A DNA stretch of 64,000 bases from Roseiarcus sp963717215 (GTDB lineage: Bacteria > Pseudomonadota > Alphaproteobacteria > Rhizobiales > Beijerinckiaceae). The position numbers were made by a program, and so were the translations under genes. Below the pieces are notes generated by a model. The model ran no database searches. It saw only the letters and a program-made list of their open reading frames with translations, and was not told the origin of the DNA. Every line of letters begins with the position of its first letter. The first letter of the stretch is position 1. Shown piece after piece: positions 1 to 10,298 of the stretch. The stretch spans positions 62,001-126,000 of the forward strand of contig CAVQVS010000004.1 of NCBI GenBank assembly GCA_963717215.1. Direction: 5' to 3'.

Positions 1-153
1 AGGATTTTCATCAGCGTCGACTTGCCGGCCGAATTGTCGCCGACGAGCCCGAGGACTTCGCCCGGCATCAAGCGTCAGATCGACGTCGACCAGCGCCTGC
101 ACCGGGCCGAAGCTCTTGTCGATCGAACGCATCTCCACGATCGGGCGGCTCAT
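1..153 (-). CDS. Sugar ABC transporter ATP-binding protein, N-terminal part (runs off the left edge)
   Basis: This is the start of the ATPase of a ribose-type (CUT2) sugar importer; it would power uptake from the cytoplasmic face. Read from the ATG at 153 the protein begins MSRPIVEMRSIDKSFGPVQA and reaches a Walker A (GDNSAGKSTL) near the window edge. The G-D-N-S version of the P-loop is common in CUT2 ATPases. An extra C at about position 69 shifts the frame before the Walker A, so the product is only continuous if that base is removed. The start overlaps the stop of the upstream permease by four bases (ATGA at 150-153), the usual sign of translational coupling in one operon. The rest of the gene lies outside the window. 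Confidence 0.8.
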   Translation of the reverse strand, partial: MSRPIVEMRSIDKSFGPVQALVDVDLTLDAGRSPRARRRQFGRQVDADENP

Positions 154-1303
154 GCCTTCGCCTCCTTGACAGGCTCGACGCGCGCCGGCTCTTCGGCCAC
201 GCGTCTCCGGCCGAACCATTCGCCGAGGATATTGTTCTGGCGCAGCCAGATGTCGCCGACCACCGCGATGATCAGGATGAGGCCGATGAACACGTTCTGC
301 CATTGCTGCGGCAGCACGAAGGACGAGCCGTCCTTGAGGATGATCTGCAGCGACAGCAGCGAGCGGATGAGCGTGATGACCGCCGCGCCGGCAAGCGAGC
401 CGATCATCGTGCCATAGCCGCCGAAGATCGATCCGCCGCCGATGATGATCGAGGAGATGCGTCGAGCTCGCGCAACTGGCCGGCGGTCGGAATGAAGCTG
501 CGATAGAAGGCGTCGTAGATCATGCCGGCGAAGGCGGCGCAGATCGACGAGATCAAGAAAGCGGTGAAGCGCACGCGCCGCGTGTTGACGCCGGCGAAAT
601 TCGCGGCGCGTTCGTTGCCGCCGATCGCGTAGACCTTCTGCGCCGAACGGTGGTCTGGGCGAGCACGATTCCGGCGATCACCGCAACGACGAGGACGAAG
701 ATGGTCTGCACGCTGACCGCCTTGGCGACCGCGAGCCAGAGGCCGCCAGTCGGCGCCGACGCCCATGACGTCGAGCAGTTCGTAGAGGTTTCGTCCGATG
801 AGATTGAACGATTCCGGAAAGCCGTTGAGCTGCGTGCCGGCGACAATCGAGGATCCGATGCCGCGCGCCCAATAGAACGTGCCCAGCGTGGCGATGAAGG
901 CCGGCAGGCCGACGTAAGCCGTGAGCCAGCCGTTGATCACGCCGGCGAACACGCCAGCCAGGAGGCCGCCGCCGACCGCGGCCAGCGGTCCCCAGCTCGT
1001 GTCCTTCATGATCACGGCGGCGACCGCGCCGGAGAGCGCGAGCACCGAACCGACCGAGAGGTCGATGTCGCCGTTGGCCATCACGAAGGTCAGGCCGACC
1101 GCGAGCAGCGCGATTTCGGAGAACGCGAGCAGGATCGCAAAGGTGTTGTCGAGGCCGCCCCAGAAATCCGGCCGCGCCCACAGACCGAACAGCCAAAGCG
1201 CGACCATCAGGATCACGGCCGCCGCGTCGCGCCGGTAGAAGAACGCGGCGAGCCCGCGTTTGCCCAAGCCCCGCGCCTGCACAGTCGCGCCGCGCGTCTG
1301 CAC
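150..1303 (-). pseudogene. Sugar ABC transporter permease (RbsC type), frame broken by indels
   Basis: Inner-membrane permease of the CUT2 sugar importer. The family is clear from the text VGLTFVMANGDIDLSVGS followed by repeated hydrophobic helices, the YAIGGNERAA stretch and the C-terminal GGGSIFGGYG region, all typical of RbsC/XylH-like permeases. The frame leaves and re-enters the coding phase around 740 to 650 and again around 460 to 440, and the C-terminal 85 codons (150-407) lie in a different phase. I used GTG at 1303 as start; an ATG at 1313 gives the same protein if one more indel is assumed. The stop overlaps the ATPase start. Either recent decay or sequencing indels would explain this; the codons themselves remain well conserved, which favours error or very recent damage. 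Confidence 0.75.
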
Positions 1304-1304
1304 G

Positions 1305-2467
1305 CCCAGACATCGCGACGCCGCCGAGATCGGGAATCGGCGGCGGCGGCACGGCCGCGCAGCCGCGCCCAGAGGCGGGCGAATGCGCGCGGCGGCGGAC
1401 GAGCCAGGGCTCGATCAGCACGGCGATGATCAGGATCGATGCCAAGGCAGGCCGGAACCGCGCCGGGCGGCAATTGCGCACCGCCGCCACCTGCGCGGTC
1501 TTCGCCGTCGCCGAGGTCGATGGTGCGGGTGATGGGCACGCCCTCGCGCAGCACCTTGTCGATCAGGCCGACGAGGATCGCGCCAAGGCACGAGCCGATC
1601 ACCCGTCCGCGGCCGCCGAAAATCGCCGCGCCGCCGACGATCACCGAGGCGATGGCGATGAGTTCCGGCGCCGAAGCCGGCGAGCGGATCGGCGTCCTTG
1701 TTCTGCGCGACGTTCATCAGGCCGGCGATCACCGCGCAGAGCGAGGAGAGAACATAGGAGCGCATGCGCACGAAGCGCGTGTTGATGCCGGCGTAGCGGG
1801 CCGCCTGCTCGTTGCCGCCGGCGGCGTAGGTCGTCCAGCCGATCGTGGTGTAGGCGAGCGTCGACGGCGCCGACCGCGGCGATGATGACGAACAGATGAT
1901 GATCTGATTGTTGAAGCCGAGCGCGTTGATCTCGCCGAGACGGAAGAAAGCGGCGATAGTCGCCAGCCTTGATTTCGAAGGCGATGTTCTTGCCGCCGGT
2001 CAGGCCGAGGATCACGCCGCGGCCGATGAACAGCATCGTCAGCGTCGCGATGAAGGCCGGCACTTCCAGGACCGTGACCATGAAGCCGTTGATCAGCCCG
2101 ATCGCCAGACCCATGACGAGGCACCAGAGCGACGGCCGTCGCAGATGTCCAGGTCGAAATAGGTCGGCGCGAACATCATGCCGAAGACCGTCGCCGTCAG
2201 GCCGAACGTCGACCCGACCGAGAGATCGAGCTCCTTGTTGACGATGACGAAGGTCATGCCGACCGCCATGCACGCCATAGCGCGAGGCGTCGCGCAGCAC
2301 AGAAAAGAGCGCGTCCGTCGATCCGAAGAAGGCGGGATTGAGATAGAGCCCGCCCGAGATAGAGCGAGCGCCATGATGACGAGCAGGCCGACTTCCCAGC
2401 CGCCGAACAGGAGGGGAGCCTCGCGCCCCATGTCACGAACGCTTGTGTCGTTGGTGAAAGCGGTCAT
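1305..2467 (-). pseudogene. Second sugar ABC transporter permease (RbsC type), frame broken by indels
   Basis: First permease of the operon, presumably forming a heterodimer with the next one. The start MTAFTNDTSVRDMG at 2467 is clear. Recognisable pieces follow in three different phases: GMTFVIVNKELDLSVGST (about 2220-2270), INGFMVTVLEVPAFIATLTM (about 2030-2100), VIAGLMNVAQNKDADPLAGF (about 1670-1740), VIGSCLGAILVGLIDKVLRE (about 1540-1600) and ILIIAVLIEPWLVRRR (about 1390-1440). At least four indels are needed to join them. No in-frame stop can be pointed to; the end is placed just before the next permease start and is approximate. The order binding protein, permease, permease, ATPase matches CUT2 operons with two permeases. 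Confidence 0.7.
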
Positions 2468-2560
2468 CGACGCTGCTGCTTGATCTGACGCCGCAGCGAA
2501 TGCCGCGCCGAAAGCGCGTGAGCGATGCCTCAGCGGCGCTCACGCGCGCGGACAAAGCGA

Positions 2561-3637
2561 TCAGTTCTCGAAGCGCTTGCCGACCTTGTCGACATTGTCC
2601 TTGGTCACGAGCTGCGCGCGCGTGTCGAGGTTCGCGGCCGCGATGTTGCGGTCGAGCTGCAGATAGAGCTGCACGACGGGATAGAAGCCCTGCAGGAACG
2701 GCTGCTGGCCGAGCGAGCCCTCAGCGCGCCGGTCTTGATCTGCTCGAGCTGCTTCGGGCCGAGGTCGAAGCCATAGGCGCAGATCTTGTTGTTGAGCTTG
2801 AGCTGCGAGATCGGCGTCGCCGATCGCCGGCGTCACGCCGCCGTTCGGTCCGAACAGGCCGACCACGTCCTTGCGGCTCTCGATCAACTGCACGATCGGG
2901 CCGGCGGTGATGTCGGTGCCGACATCGACGCCGATGTTGTTCGGGCCCGGCGTCGACCTTGAAGTCCTGCAGGCGGTTGGCGGCCTTCAGCGCCTTGACC
3001 GTCGCCTGGAAGGCCGCGGTCACGCGATTGTTGACCTCGATGTTGCCGACCGGCACCGTGTTCGGGAAACAGGATCGAGCCGCCCTTGATGTTGTTCTTG
3101 ATCAGGCACTTGACGATCGCCTCGCCGCCGATCGCGGCCGCCGAAGCGTCCTGGCCGGTATGGCTGATGTTGCTGCGGTCGAGCAGCGTGCCATCGAAAG
3201 AATTGGTGGTGGCGACCACGACGCCGCGCTCCTCGAGCTTCTTGACGATGTCGTTGTAGGCGCCGACCTGCGGCGTCGTCATGATCACGCCGTTGATGGT
3301 CGGGTCGTTGACGATCTGGTTGAGGATCTGGATTTCGCGCGGGATGTCGTCGATCGGCGCTTCGGACCCGAGCTTGATCAGGTTGATTCCGAACGCGTTG
3401 GCGGCGACCTGCGCGCCGACATAGACCGGATCGAAGAAGCCGTTGCCGGCGGTGTGGGTGATGATCGCGAAAGTGAGCGGCTTGCCGTCTTTCTTGGTGG
3501 TCGGCGCCTTCCTTCGCGGCGTCCTCGAACGTGTAGCCGCCGACCGCCTTGTTGATCGCGCCCGACTGAGCGAAGGCCCCCGAGCCCCAGAGACAAAATG
3601 CCGCGACAGCCGCGGCGACGCCTAGCCCTCTTTTCAT
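2561..3637 (-). pseudogene. Sugar ABC transporter periplasmic binding protein (RbsB type), frame broken by indels
   Basis: Periplasmic sugar receptor of the operon. The start is secure: ATG at 3637 with GGAGGAAC eight bases upstream, and a Sec signal peptide ending in GAFA-QS. The mature part shows the RbsB-family pattern (TFAIITHTAGNGFFDPVYVG, INGVIMTTPQVGAYNDIVKK, VVGLFGPNGGVTPAIGDA) and ends RFEN at 2561. About five frame changes are needed (near 3500, 3070, 2945, 2815 and 2720). The predicted repaired length is about 358 residues, normal for the family. The substrate cannot be told from sequence alone. First gene of the broken operon; the upstream region 3638-4033 should hold its promoter. 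Confidence 0.8.
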
Positions 3638-4033
3638 AGCGTTCCTCCTCGTGATCGGCTCTTGGTCGCGCAGTCTCAACGGAACGGGAACGCCTCGCAG
3701 AGGCGCTGACCGCGACGTTATGCGCGACAGATCGACTTTGGCCAATCCAAGTGGAGTAAGCCTAGGATTTTCGGATTTGGCAACTCGGAATCCCGCCGCC
3801 GTCAATCGGTTGGCGGCAGGAGGCCGACGCTGCGTAAAGCTCCGTGGGCTTTGGAGAAGAAGGATCGGTCCGGCCCGATCGTTATTATCTGCGCTATTCG
3901 GTTGTTTGTTTCTTTAGAGGATGCCCGGCAAATAGAAGCCGCGGCTTGGATGGTCTCGAGAGTGCTCGGGACGCGACGCCATCCGTCCGCCTCGTCGCAT
4001 CGCATGCTTTCACCCTAACTGAGCGTTGTCTCA
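3638..4033. other. Intergenic region between divergent genes (about 396 bp)
   Basis: The interval separates the start of the binding-protein gene (minus) from the start of the glucan-synthase gene (plus), so it should hold both promoters. I see no credible gene in it: the open frames lack family resemblance and ribosome sites. The stretch around 3880-3925 is less GC-rich than the surroundings and is the likeliest promoter zone. No convincing operator or riboswitch was recognised. Confidence 0.5.
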
Positions 4034-7000
4034 ATGCCGGCCTCCAATCTCAGATATGCGCAGGGACCGCGATCCGCGGCCGGCGTCTCGATTGCAACGC
4101 CAAATCCAACCTTGGCCGCGGAAACCGATATCGCGAGGCCCGTGGCCGGTCCCGACGTTGACGGCGCCAACGCGAAACAGCGTCCGACAGGCGCGCGATC
4201 CGTCCAAACCATTTTGGAACGCAGCTTTTTACCCGGCGCCGAGGAAGGCGCGGTCGACAAGGCGCCGTCGGCGACCAGGCGCTTCGTCAATGCCGTGACG
4301 GCCAGGCGCTTCCTCAAGATCGCGCTTGGGATCGGGCTCGTGGTCGCGTTCGGCTGGGCGCCGCTTCGAGCCATGCTGGCGACGACCAGCGTCGAGGCCA
4401 TCGTCAATGCGCGAATCGAGACGATCCGCGCGCCCGATCGAAGGCATCGTGCAGGCGCCCGCCGAGAAGAATGCGAACTGGAGCTCGACCGTCGCGCCTC
4501 CGAAGCTCACCATCAACAACCCCTACGCGGATCGGAGCCGCCTCGACGAGCTTCGGCGCGACCTGAACACGCTCGAGTCGCAACAGGAGACGCTGGCGCG
4601 GCAATCGCAATTGGCCCAGACCGCGCTCGACTCGATCAGTCTTCAGGCCGAAAAATACCGCACCGGGCGCCTCAAGCTGATCGACGCGAGACTTGAGAGA
4701 CAGACGGCGGAGCTTCAGGCCACGAGCGCGAAAACATCTCAGACGACAGCCTCCAAGAAACGCAGCGATCATTTGCAGCAGACGGGCTTTATTTCGGGAG
4801 CCGACAGCGATCGGGTCCAATACGAATGGAACGCCGCGACCTCCGCCGAAGCCGCGGCCCAGAAGCGTCTCGAGGAAACGAAAGTCGAGCATGATGCGGT
4901 CGCCGACGGCGTGTTCATCGGCGACAGCTACAACGACGCGCCGAGCTCGATTCAACGCGAGACCGAACTCAAGATGAAAAAGGGCGAGCTCGACGCCCAG
5001 CTTGCCGGAGTGCGGACGCAAATTGCGCACATCACCGATCAGATTTCAGAGGAAGAGGCGCGCGTTGCGCTCCGTTCCGAGGCGACGGTCGCTCTGCCGT
5101 CGATAGGCCGCGTGTGGGAGATGCTGGTCGGTCCCGGCGAGTTTGTGAACAAGGGCCAAGACCTCATGCGCGTGCTCGACTGCTCGCACCCAATCGTGAG
5201 CGCGAATGTCGACGAGAGGGTTTACAACCGTCTCGAGGTTGGAAGCCCCGCGACGTTTCGACCGCTAGAAGACGGCAAGACCTATCACGGGACCGTCACC
5301 AATTTGACCGGCGCCGCCGGGGCGCCGGGGAATTTCGCCATCGCGCCGATCAATCTGCGCAAGAGCCCCTTTTACGTGACGATCGCCATGGACGACATGG
5401 GCTCGGCCGGGTGCTCGATCGGGCGAACGGGGACGGTCTCCTTCGGAGACGCGCGTTGGGGAATCCGCGCGCGCGGGGAGCGGCGGCGCCGGTCCGCATC
5501 TCAGGGGCTCGATTTCCGAGAGCTGAAGCCCGTGTTTGGCGTGATCGACGATTCTGTTCTCGCGGCTCTCCAGCCAGCGCTGGTGACGCTGGGGGTTTTC
5601 TTCGTCTGCGCGGCGGTGTGGCCGAAACCTGTCGCGACGGCTCGGGCCTTCATGGTCGCGGGCAGTCTCGCCATGATGACTCAATATGCATGGTGGCGGA
5701 TCACGGCGACGCTGCCCGCGCCTGCGGTCAGCTGCGAATATGCGCTTGCGCTCGCCTTTCTCATGGCCGAGCTGGTTGGGATCGCAACCGCCGCGCTCTC
5801 GCTCATGTTCCTCACCCGGACGCGAAATCGGTCTCCGGACGCGGACGCGAACGCCGAATGGCTGAATTCGCTCGAGCAGCCTCCCTCGATCGACGTGCTC
5901 ATCTGCTCGTACAACGAGGAGAAGGAGATCTTGGAGCGCACGATCGTCGGCGCGCTCGGCATGGACTATCCTAATTTTCGTGTCTGGATGCTTGACGACA
6001 ACCGCCGCGCCTGGGTGAAGACGCTCTGCGCCGAGCTTGGCTGTCGCTATCTCTCGCGTTCGGACAACGCGCATGCCAAAGCTGGAAACATCAACCACGC
6101 GCTGAGGCATATCGCCGGGTTGCCCGACGCCCCGGAATTCGTCTCGATCCTCGACGCCGATTTCGTGCCCACCCCGCAGTTCCTGAAACGCGCCATGTCG
6201 CTGTTTCGCGACCCCGGAATTGGCGTCGTGCAAACGCCGCAGCATTTCGTCAATCCGGACCCGATCCAGATCAATCTCGGCGCGACGAAATTCTGGCCCG
6301 ACGAGCAGCGCTTCTTCTTCGACATCGTGCTCCCCGCCAAGGACGCATGGTCCGCCGCATTCTGTTGCGGCACGTCGTCGATCGTCAGGATGGCGCCGCT
6401 GATGGAGATCGGCGGCTTTCCCACCGACTCGGTGACCGAGGACTATCTCTTAAGCCTGAGGCTCAAGGAGAAGGGCTTTCTCACAGCCTATCTGAACGAG
6501 CCCCTGACCTATGGGCTCGCTCCGGAGGGCCTGAAGGAATACATCACGCAGCGGAGCCGATGGTGCCTTGGCTTCATGCAGATCGCGCGCGGCCGCAGCG
6601 GCCCGCTTTCGCTTGGCTCGCCGCTCGCGTTCATCGACCGCCTGTCGCTCACGGAAGTGTTTCTCAATTGGACCGCGGTTCCCCTTTCGCGGGCCATCGG
6701 TCTGATCATTCCTCCGCTCTCGTTGGCCTTTGGTCTTCACCCTTTCCACGCTTCGCTCTACGACCTGGCGACGCGCTTCCTGCCGTATTTTCTGTGGAGC
6801 GGACTCGTGATGAGTTGGCTCTCGGGCGGAAAAGTCATGCCGATCCTGTTCGATGTGAGTCAGACCATCGTGATGCCGCAGATCCTGAAGGCGGCTTTGT
6901 TTGGGTTGGCGCGGCCTCAGGGGCAAAAATTCCAGGTGACGGCGAAAGGGGGCGATCGGAATCGGGGCTTTGTCGAATGGACGGTCATGCGTCCTTTCGT

Positions 7001-7502
7001 CATCCTCATCGTCCTGTCGCTCGCGGCGGTCCTCTGGGCCTTCTACGTGAACGGGGGATCGAACGAGATCCATTATTCGAGTCCCGCGCTGGTCTGGACC
7101 TGGTACAATCTCATTGTCCTTGTCGTGCTCTGCTTTGTTTGCGTCGAGCGGCCTCGCCACCGAGCGGCGGAGCGGTTCGCGTCGCGCGAACTCATCTCGG
7201 TAAAGATGGCCAGCCGCACGCAGCTCATGCAACTCGCCGACGTCTCCATCACCGGCGCGCGCATCTTCGGCGTTCCTCCCGGCGCTCCGGGCGAATCCGT
7301 CGAGATCCAGCTGCCAAATTTCTCCGTTTCCGCGAAGATCGTCCGTCAGGAAGGAAGCACTTTCGCGGTCGCGTTCAACCACTCCCTGAAGTCAAGAGTG
7401 GCTGCGATCCAGCATTTCTATTCCGCCGGGTATTTACGACCCCTGGGTTCGATCCGCATTTTGCGCGTTGCGGAATCTGTGGTGCGCAGAGTGTTCGACT
7501 AG
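4034..7502 (+). CDS. Membrane-fusion protein / GT2 beta-glucan synthase / PilZ fusion (one frameshift)
   Basis: Predicted inner-membrane exopolysaccharide synthase. The N-terminal part is HlyD-like: a TM helix (about 4310-4375), the lipoyl-type start RAPIEGIVQAP (4430), a long coiled coil (4530-5070) and the closing lipoyl half (5090-5160) followed by the barrel domain. Without a stop it continues into TM helices (5570-5830) and a family 2 glycosyltransferase with MLDD (about 5990), the DAD metal/UDP motif (6152), TED (6434) and QRSRW (6549), then more TM helices and a C-terminal PilZ domain with RPRHR (about 7150) and DVSITG (7239), the residues that bind c-di-GMP. An extra C in a CCC run near 4431 shifts the frame after residue 133; the rest is one uninterrupted frame of over 1000 codons. 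The pair resembles BgsB plus BgsA of Sinorhizobium (mixed-linkage beta-glucan), which are separate genes; here they are fused. Product polymer is inferred. Confidence 0.8.
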
Positions 7503-7524
7503 AGCCTGTTGCGTTGGGATGGAG

Positions 7525-7564
7525 CAATCCAGAGAACATGAGCGCCCGACGTTCCCCTGGATTG
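7525..7564. repeat. REP-like inverted repeat
   Basis: CAATCCAG (7525-7532) and its reverse complement CTGGATTG (7557-7564) flank a 24-base spacer, followed by a GCTTTCGCTCCCGGCAATGA stretch of the kind that recurs between genes in many Hyphomicrobiales genomes. It lies between the convergent ends of the glucan synthase and the FGGY kinase and could act as a bidirectional terminator. That it is a dispersed repeat is inferred from style; only a genome-wide count would prove it. Confidence 0.45.
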
Positions 7565-7648
7565 CTTTCGCTCCCGGCAATGACGATCGAGGTTCGCGGA
7601 AAATCCAATTTGTGATCGCCGCTCGAGCGGGGGCCTGGACTTCCTTAA

Positions 7649-9169
7649 TCAGCTCGCGCCGTCGATTTCGCGCTCCGCACCCAGTTCCACCATCAGATCG
7701 CGGATGCGCGGATAGAGCTTGCGAAACGTCGCGTAGCGCTTCTCGTAAATCGGCGCGTTGCGGGGATCGGGCTCAATCGTCCGGGCCGCCGGATTCCATT
7801 GCTTGATCGCCGACCTGGAGACATCGCCGATTGCAAGTCTCGCCAGAAAAGCGTCGCCATAGGCGGCGCCGATGCTGACCTTCGACGCCGTCTGCGTGAG
7901 TCCGGAGACATCCGACGTGGCTTGCGTCCAAATCCTGTTCCGCAACCCTCCGCCCACGGCGACGATCGTCGAGGCCGGCGCGCCAGCCTCGGCGTACGTG
8001 TCGAGGATGTGTTTGGTTGCGAAGGCGACGCCCTCGAGCGCGGCCCGGTAGATGTCGGCGCGCGTGTGAGCCAAAGTCAGGCCGACAATGGCGCCTTTGG
8101 CGTTCGGATCGTGAATCGGCGTCCGCTCGCCGGAAAAATAGGGGAGAAAAACGAGCCCGTTGGCGCCGGGCGCCGATGCTTGAGCCTCAGCCGCGAGCGC
8201 GGCCATCGCAACCTCCGGACTAAGTTCCCGCGCGAGCTGATCGGCGAACCAATGGGTGAGCGTCCCGCTGGTCGCAAGGCCGGCCATGGATGCGTATTGA
8301 TCGGCAAAAAGCCACGGCGCGTGCCAAAGCCGCGGATCTTGTATGCGCTCAGACCCGACCCGGATCGTGAAGATGGTCGAGCCATACATCAGCATCATCT
8401 CACCCGCGTCGAGGACGCCGGCGCTGATCGCTTCGGCCGCCGCGTCGATCGTCCCGACGATGACAGGCGTTCCAGCGGCAAGCCCTGTTTCCTTGGCGGC
8501 CGGCCGCGTGACGGCGCCCGCGATCTCGGTCGTCCAGGCGATCTCCGGCAGGCGCTCGAGGCCCGCGATCTCCGGCGCGAGGGCGTCGCTCCACGCTTGG
8601 CTCTCGATGTCGTAAAGCGGCGCAACGCTTGAGGCGCTGTAATGGTCGGTCACGAAACGGCCGGTCAGCCGATGCACGAGGAACGACGTCGAATTGAGGA
8701 ACATTCGCGCCTTGGCGTAGATGTCCGCCCGGTTGCGCTTGAGCCACAGGATCTTCGGACCGACGGCCTGCGAGGTTAGCGCGTTGCCGCCGTGCGAGAG
8801 GATGCGATCGGCGCCGATGCGGGCGGTCAATTCCTCGATCTCGCGAGCGGCGCGCGTGTCCACGCCGTAGAGCACGGCGTTCATGAGCGGCGCGCCCTTA
8901 GCGTCAACGGGCAACATGCACGGGCCGATCGCGCTCGCGCCGACGGCCTTAACAGCCGAGGCGTCAAGCCCGCTGTCAGAGAGGAGCTTTTGACTGAGCC
9001 AGACGAAATCGCCCCACCAGTCTTGCTCGGCGCGATGCTCAGCCCAACCCGCACGCGGCACGATGAGTTCGTGCGGGCGGGCGGCGCTCGCCAATACGCG
9101 GCCGTCCGCAGCGACGAGAACGCCCTTTGATTCGTAGGTCCCGATGTCGATGCCGAGAGTGGCGTTCAT
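7649..9169 (-). CDS. FGGY-family carbohydrate kinase (xylulokinase-like)
   Basis: ATP-dependent sugar or polyol kinase of 506 residues, the full length of the FGGY family. The N-terminus has the phosphate-binding start LGIDIGTYESKG, and the C-terminal domain has the GGGLRNRIWTQATSD signature and a GAAYGDAFLA adenine-pocket stretch. Closest type by eye is xylulokinase, but FGGY members also act on ribulose, erythritol, glycerol and other polyols, so the substrate stays open. It is the last gene of the CUT1 operon and its ATG overlaps the stop of the M42 gene (ATGA, 9166-9169), so it most likely phosphorylates the sugar delivered by that transporter or released by the neighbouring hydrolases. 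Confidence 0.9.
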   Translation of the reverse strand: MNATLGIDIGTYESKGVLVAADGRVLASAARPHELIVPRAGWAEHRAEQDWWGDFVWLSQKLLSDSGLDASAVKAVGASAIGPCMLPVDAKGAPLMNAVLYGVDTRAAREIEELTARIGADRILSHGGNALTSQAVGPKILWLKRNRADIYAKARMFLNSTSFLVHRLTGRFVTDHYSASSVAPLYDIESQAWSDALAPEIAGLERLPEIAWTTEIAGAVTRPAAKETGLAAGTPVIVGTIDAAAEAISAGVLDAGEMMLMYGSTIFTIRVGSERIQDPRLWHAPWLFADQYASMAGLATSGTLTHWFADQLARELSPEVAMAALAAEAQASAPGANGLVFLPYFSGERTPIHDPNAKGAIVGLTLAHTRADIYRAALEGVAFATKHILDTYAEAGAPASTIVAVGGGLRNRIWTQATSDVSGLTQTASKVSIGAAYGDAFLARLAIGDVSRSAIKQWNPAARTIEPDPRNAPIYEKRYATFRKLYPRIRDLMVELGAEREIDGAS

Positions 9170-10287
9170 TCAGGATAGTCGTCGCGATCGAGGCTGAAAT
9201 CCGCCTCGATGCTCGACAGTCCGGCGACGAGCAGCGCCGAGAGGCTGACAAGATCGGAGAGATCGCAAACCTCGAGAGCGGAATGGGTGTAGCGGCAGGG
9301 GAAGCCGAGGTCGATCGCAGCGACACCATTGTGGACAAGCTGCACGTAGGAAGAGTCGGTGAGGACCCCGACTTGAGCGCTGCGCTGCAGCGGCAGGCCC
9401 GCGTCGCGCGCGGCGTCTTCAAAGAGCGAGACGAGCGCGGGATGGGGAATCGTGCCGTTCAACGTGCCGCGTCCATGGAAGCTGTAGAGGCTCATGCCTG
9501 GCCCCCCGCCCAGCGCAAGATCGCCGCGCGCCTGCATATCTGGCGTGTCGGTCGCAAGCATGAGGTCAAGCTGGATGGCGATGTCGGGCTTCAGCGCATG
9601 CGCTGCGGGCATCGCGCCGCGCAGATTGTATTCTTCCTGGGTCGAGAAAACGAAATGGATCGTTGGTCGATGACTTACCGACGCGAGCAGGCGCGCGACC
9701 TCCACGACGACGGCGCAGCCGGCGCGATCATCGACCGAGGTTCCGGCGATCCGGTCTCCCTCGAGCGCGATGGCTTTCGGCGCGTAGACCACGGGCGAAC
9801 CGATCTTGACGCCGGCGGACAAGGCGGCTTCGGCGTTTAAGAAGCCCGCGTCGACGACGATCTCCTGGTATGGGACGACGCGGTACTTGTCCTCGGGGCT
9901 GGTCGCGTGGTGGCTCTTGTTGCCAATGATGGCGCGGACGTCGCGTCCCTCGCCGACGCAGATGAGAAGCTCCTGCGCGGCGAGCGCCCGTTCGGGGACG
10001 CCGCCGAGTCGCTCAAGCCGGATGAATCCGCCCGCCTCGATTTTCCGGACGACGAATCCGAGCTGGTCCATGTGAGCGAACAGCATCACGCTCGGCCGGT
10101 TCGGCTCGCCCTCTGCGGTCGCGATCAAATTGCCGAGCCGGTCTGTTGTGGTCGTGAGGCCCAACCCCGCCATTTCGGCGGCCAGGCGCCGGCGCACACG
10201 GCCTTCGTATCCACTGAGGCCGGGGATCAGCATAAGCTCCATCGTGAGCGCGCGGAGGCGCTCACGCGACGGATGGGCGCCGGGCAC
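9166..10287 (-). CDS. M42-family metallopeptidase-like hydrolase (FrvX type)
   Basis: Member of the M42 family of dinuclear-metal aminopeptidases and related hydrolases found in sugar operons (FrvX). The metal and catalytic residues are visible in order: AHMD (H and D), SVDDRAGCA (bridging D), TQEEYNLRGA (EE pair), DTPDM (D) and RYTHSALEV (H). I placed the start at GTG 10287, eleven bases after the permease stop, giving 373 residues with the usual N-terminal helix; an ATG at 10242 is the alternative. It sits between the permease and kinase genes and is coupled to the latter. In this setting it could cleave an amino-sugar or glycosyl conjugate rather than a peptide; that is inference. Confidence 0.85.
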   Translation of the reverse strand: MPGAHPSRERLRALTMELMLIPGLSGYEGRVRRRLAAEMAGLGLTTTTDRLGNLIATAEGEPNRPSVMLFAHMDQLGFVVRKIEAGGFIRLERLGGVPERALAAQELLICVGEGRDVRAIIGNKSHHATSPEDKYRVVPYQEIVVDAGFLNAEAALSAGVKIGSPVVYAPKAIALEGDRIAGTSVDDRAGCAVVVEVARLLASVSHRPTIHFVFSTQEEYNLRGAMPAAHALKPDIAIQLDLMLATDTPDMQARGDLALGGGPGMSLYSFHGRGTLNGTIPHPALVSLFEDAARDAGLPLQRSAQVGVLTDSSYVQLVHNGVAAIDLGFPCRYTHSALEVCDLSDLVSLSALLVAGLSSIEADFSLDRDDYPE

Positions 10288-10298
10288 GGGAGCCCCGG

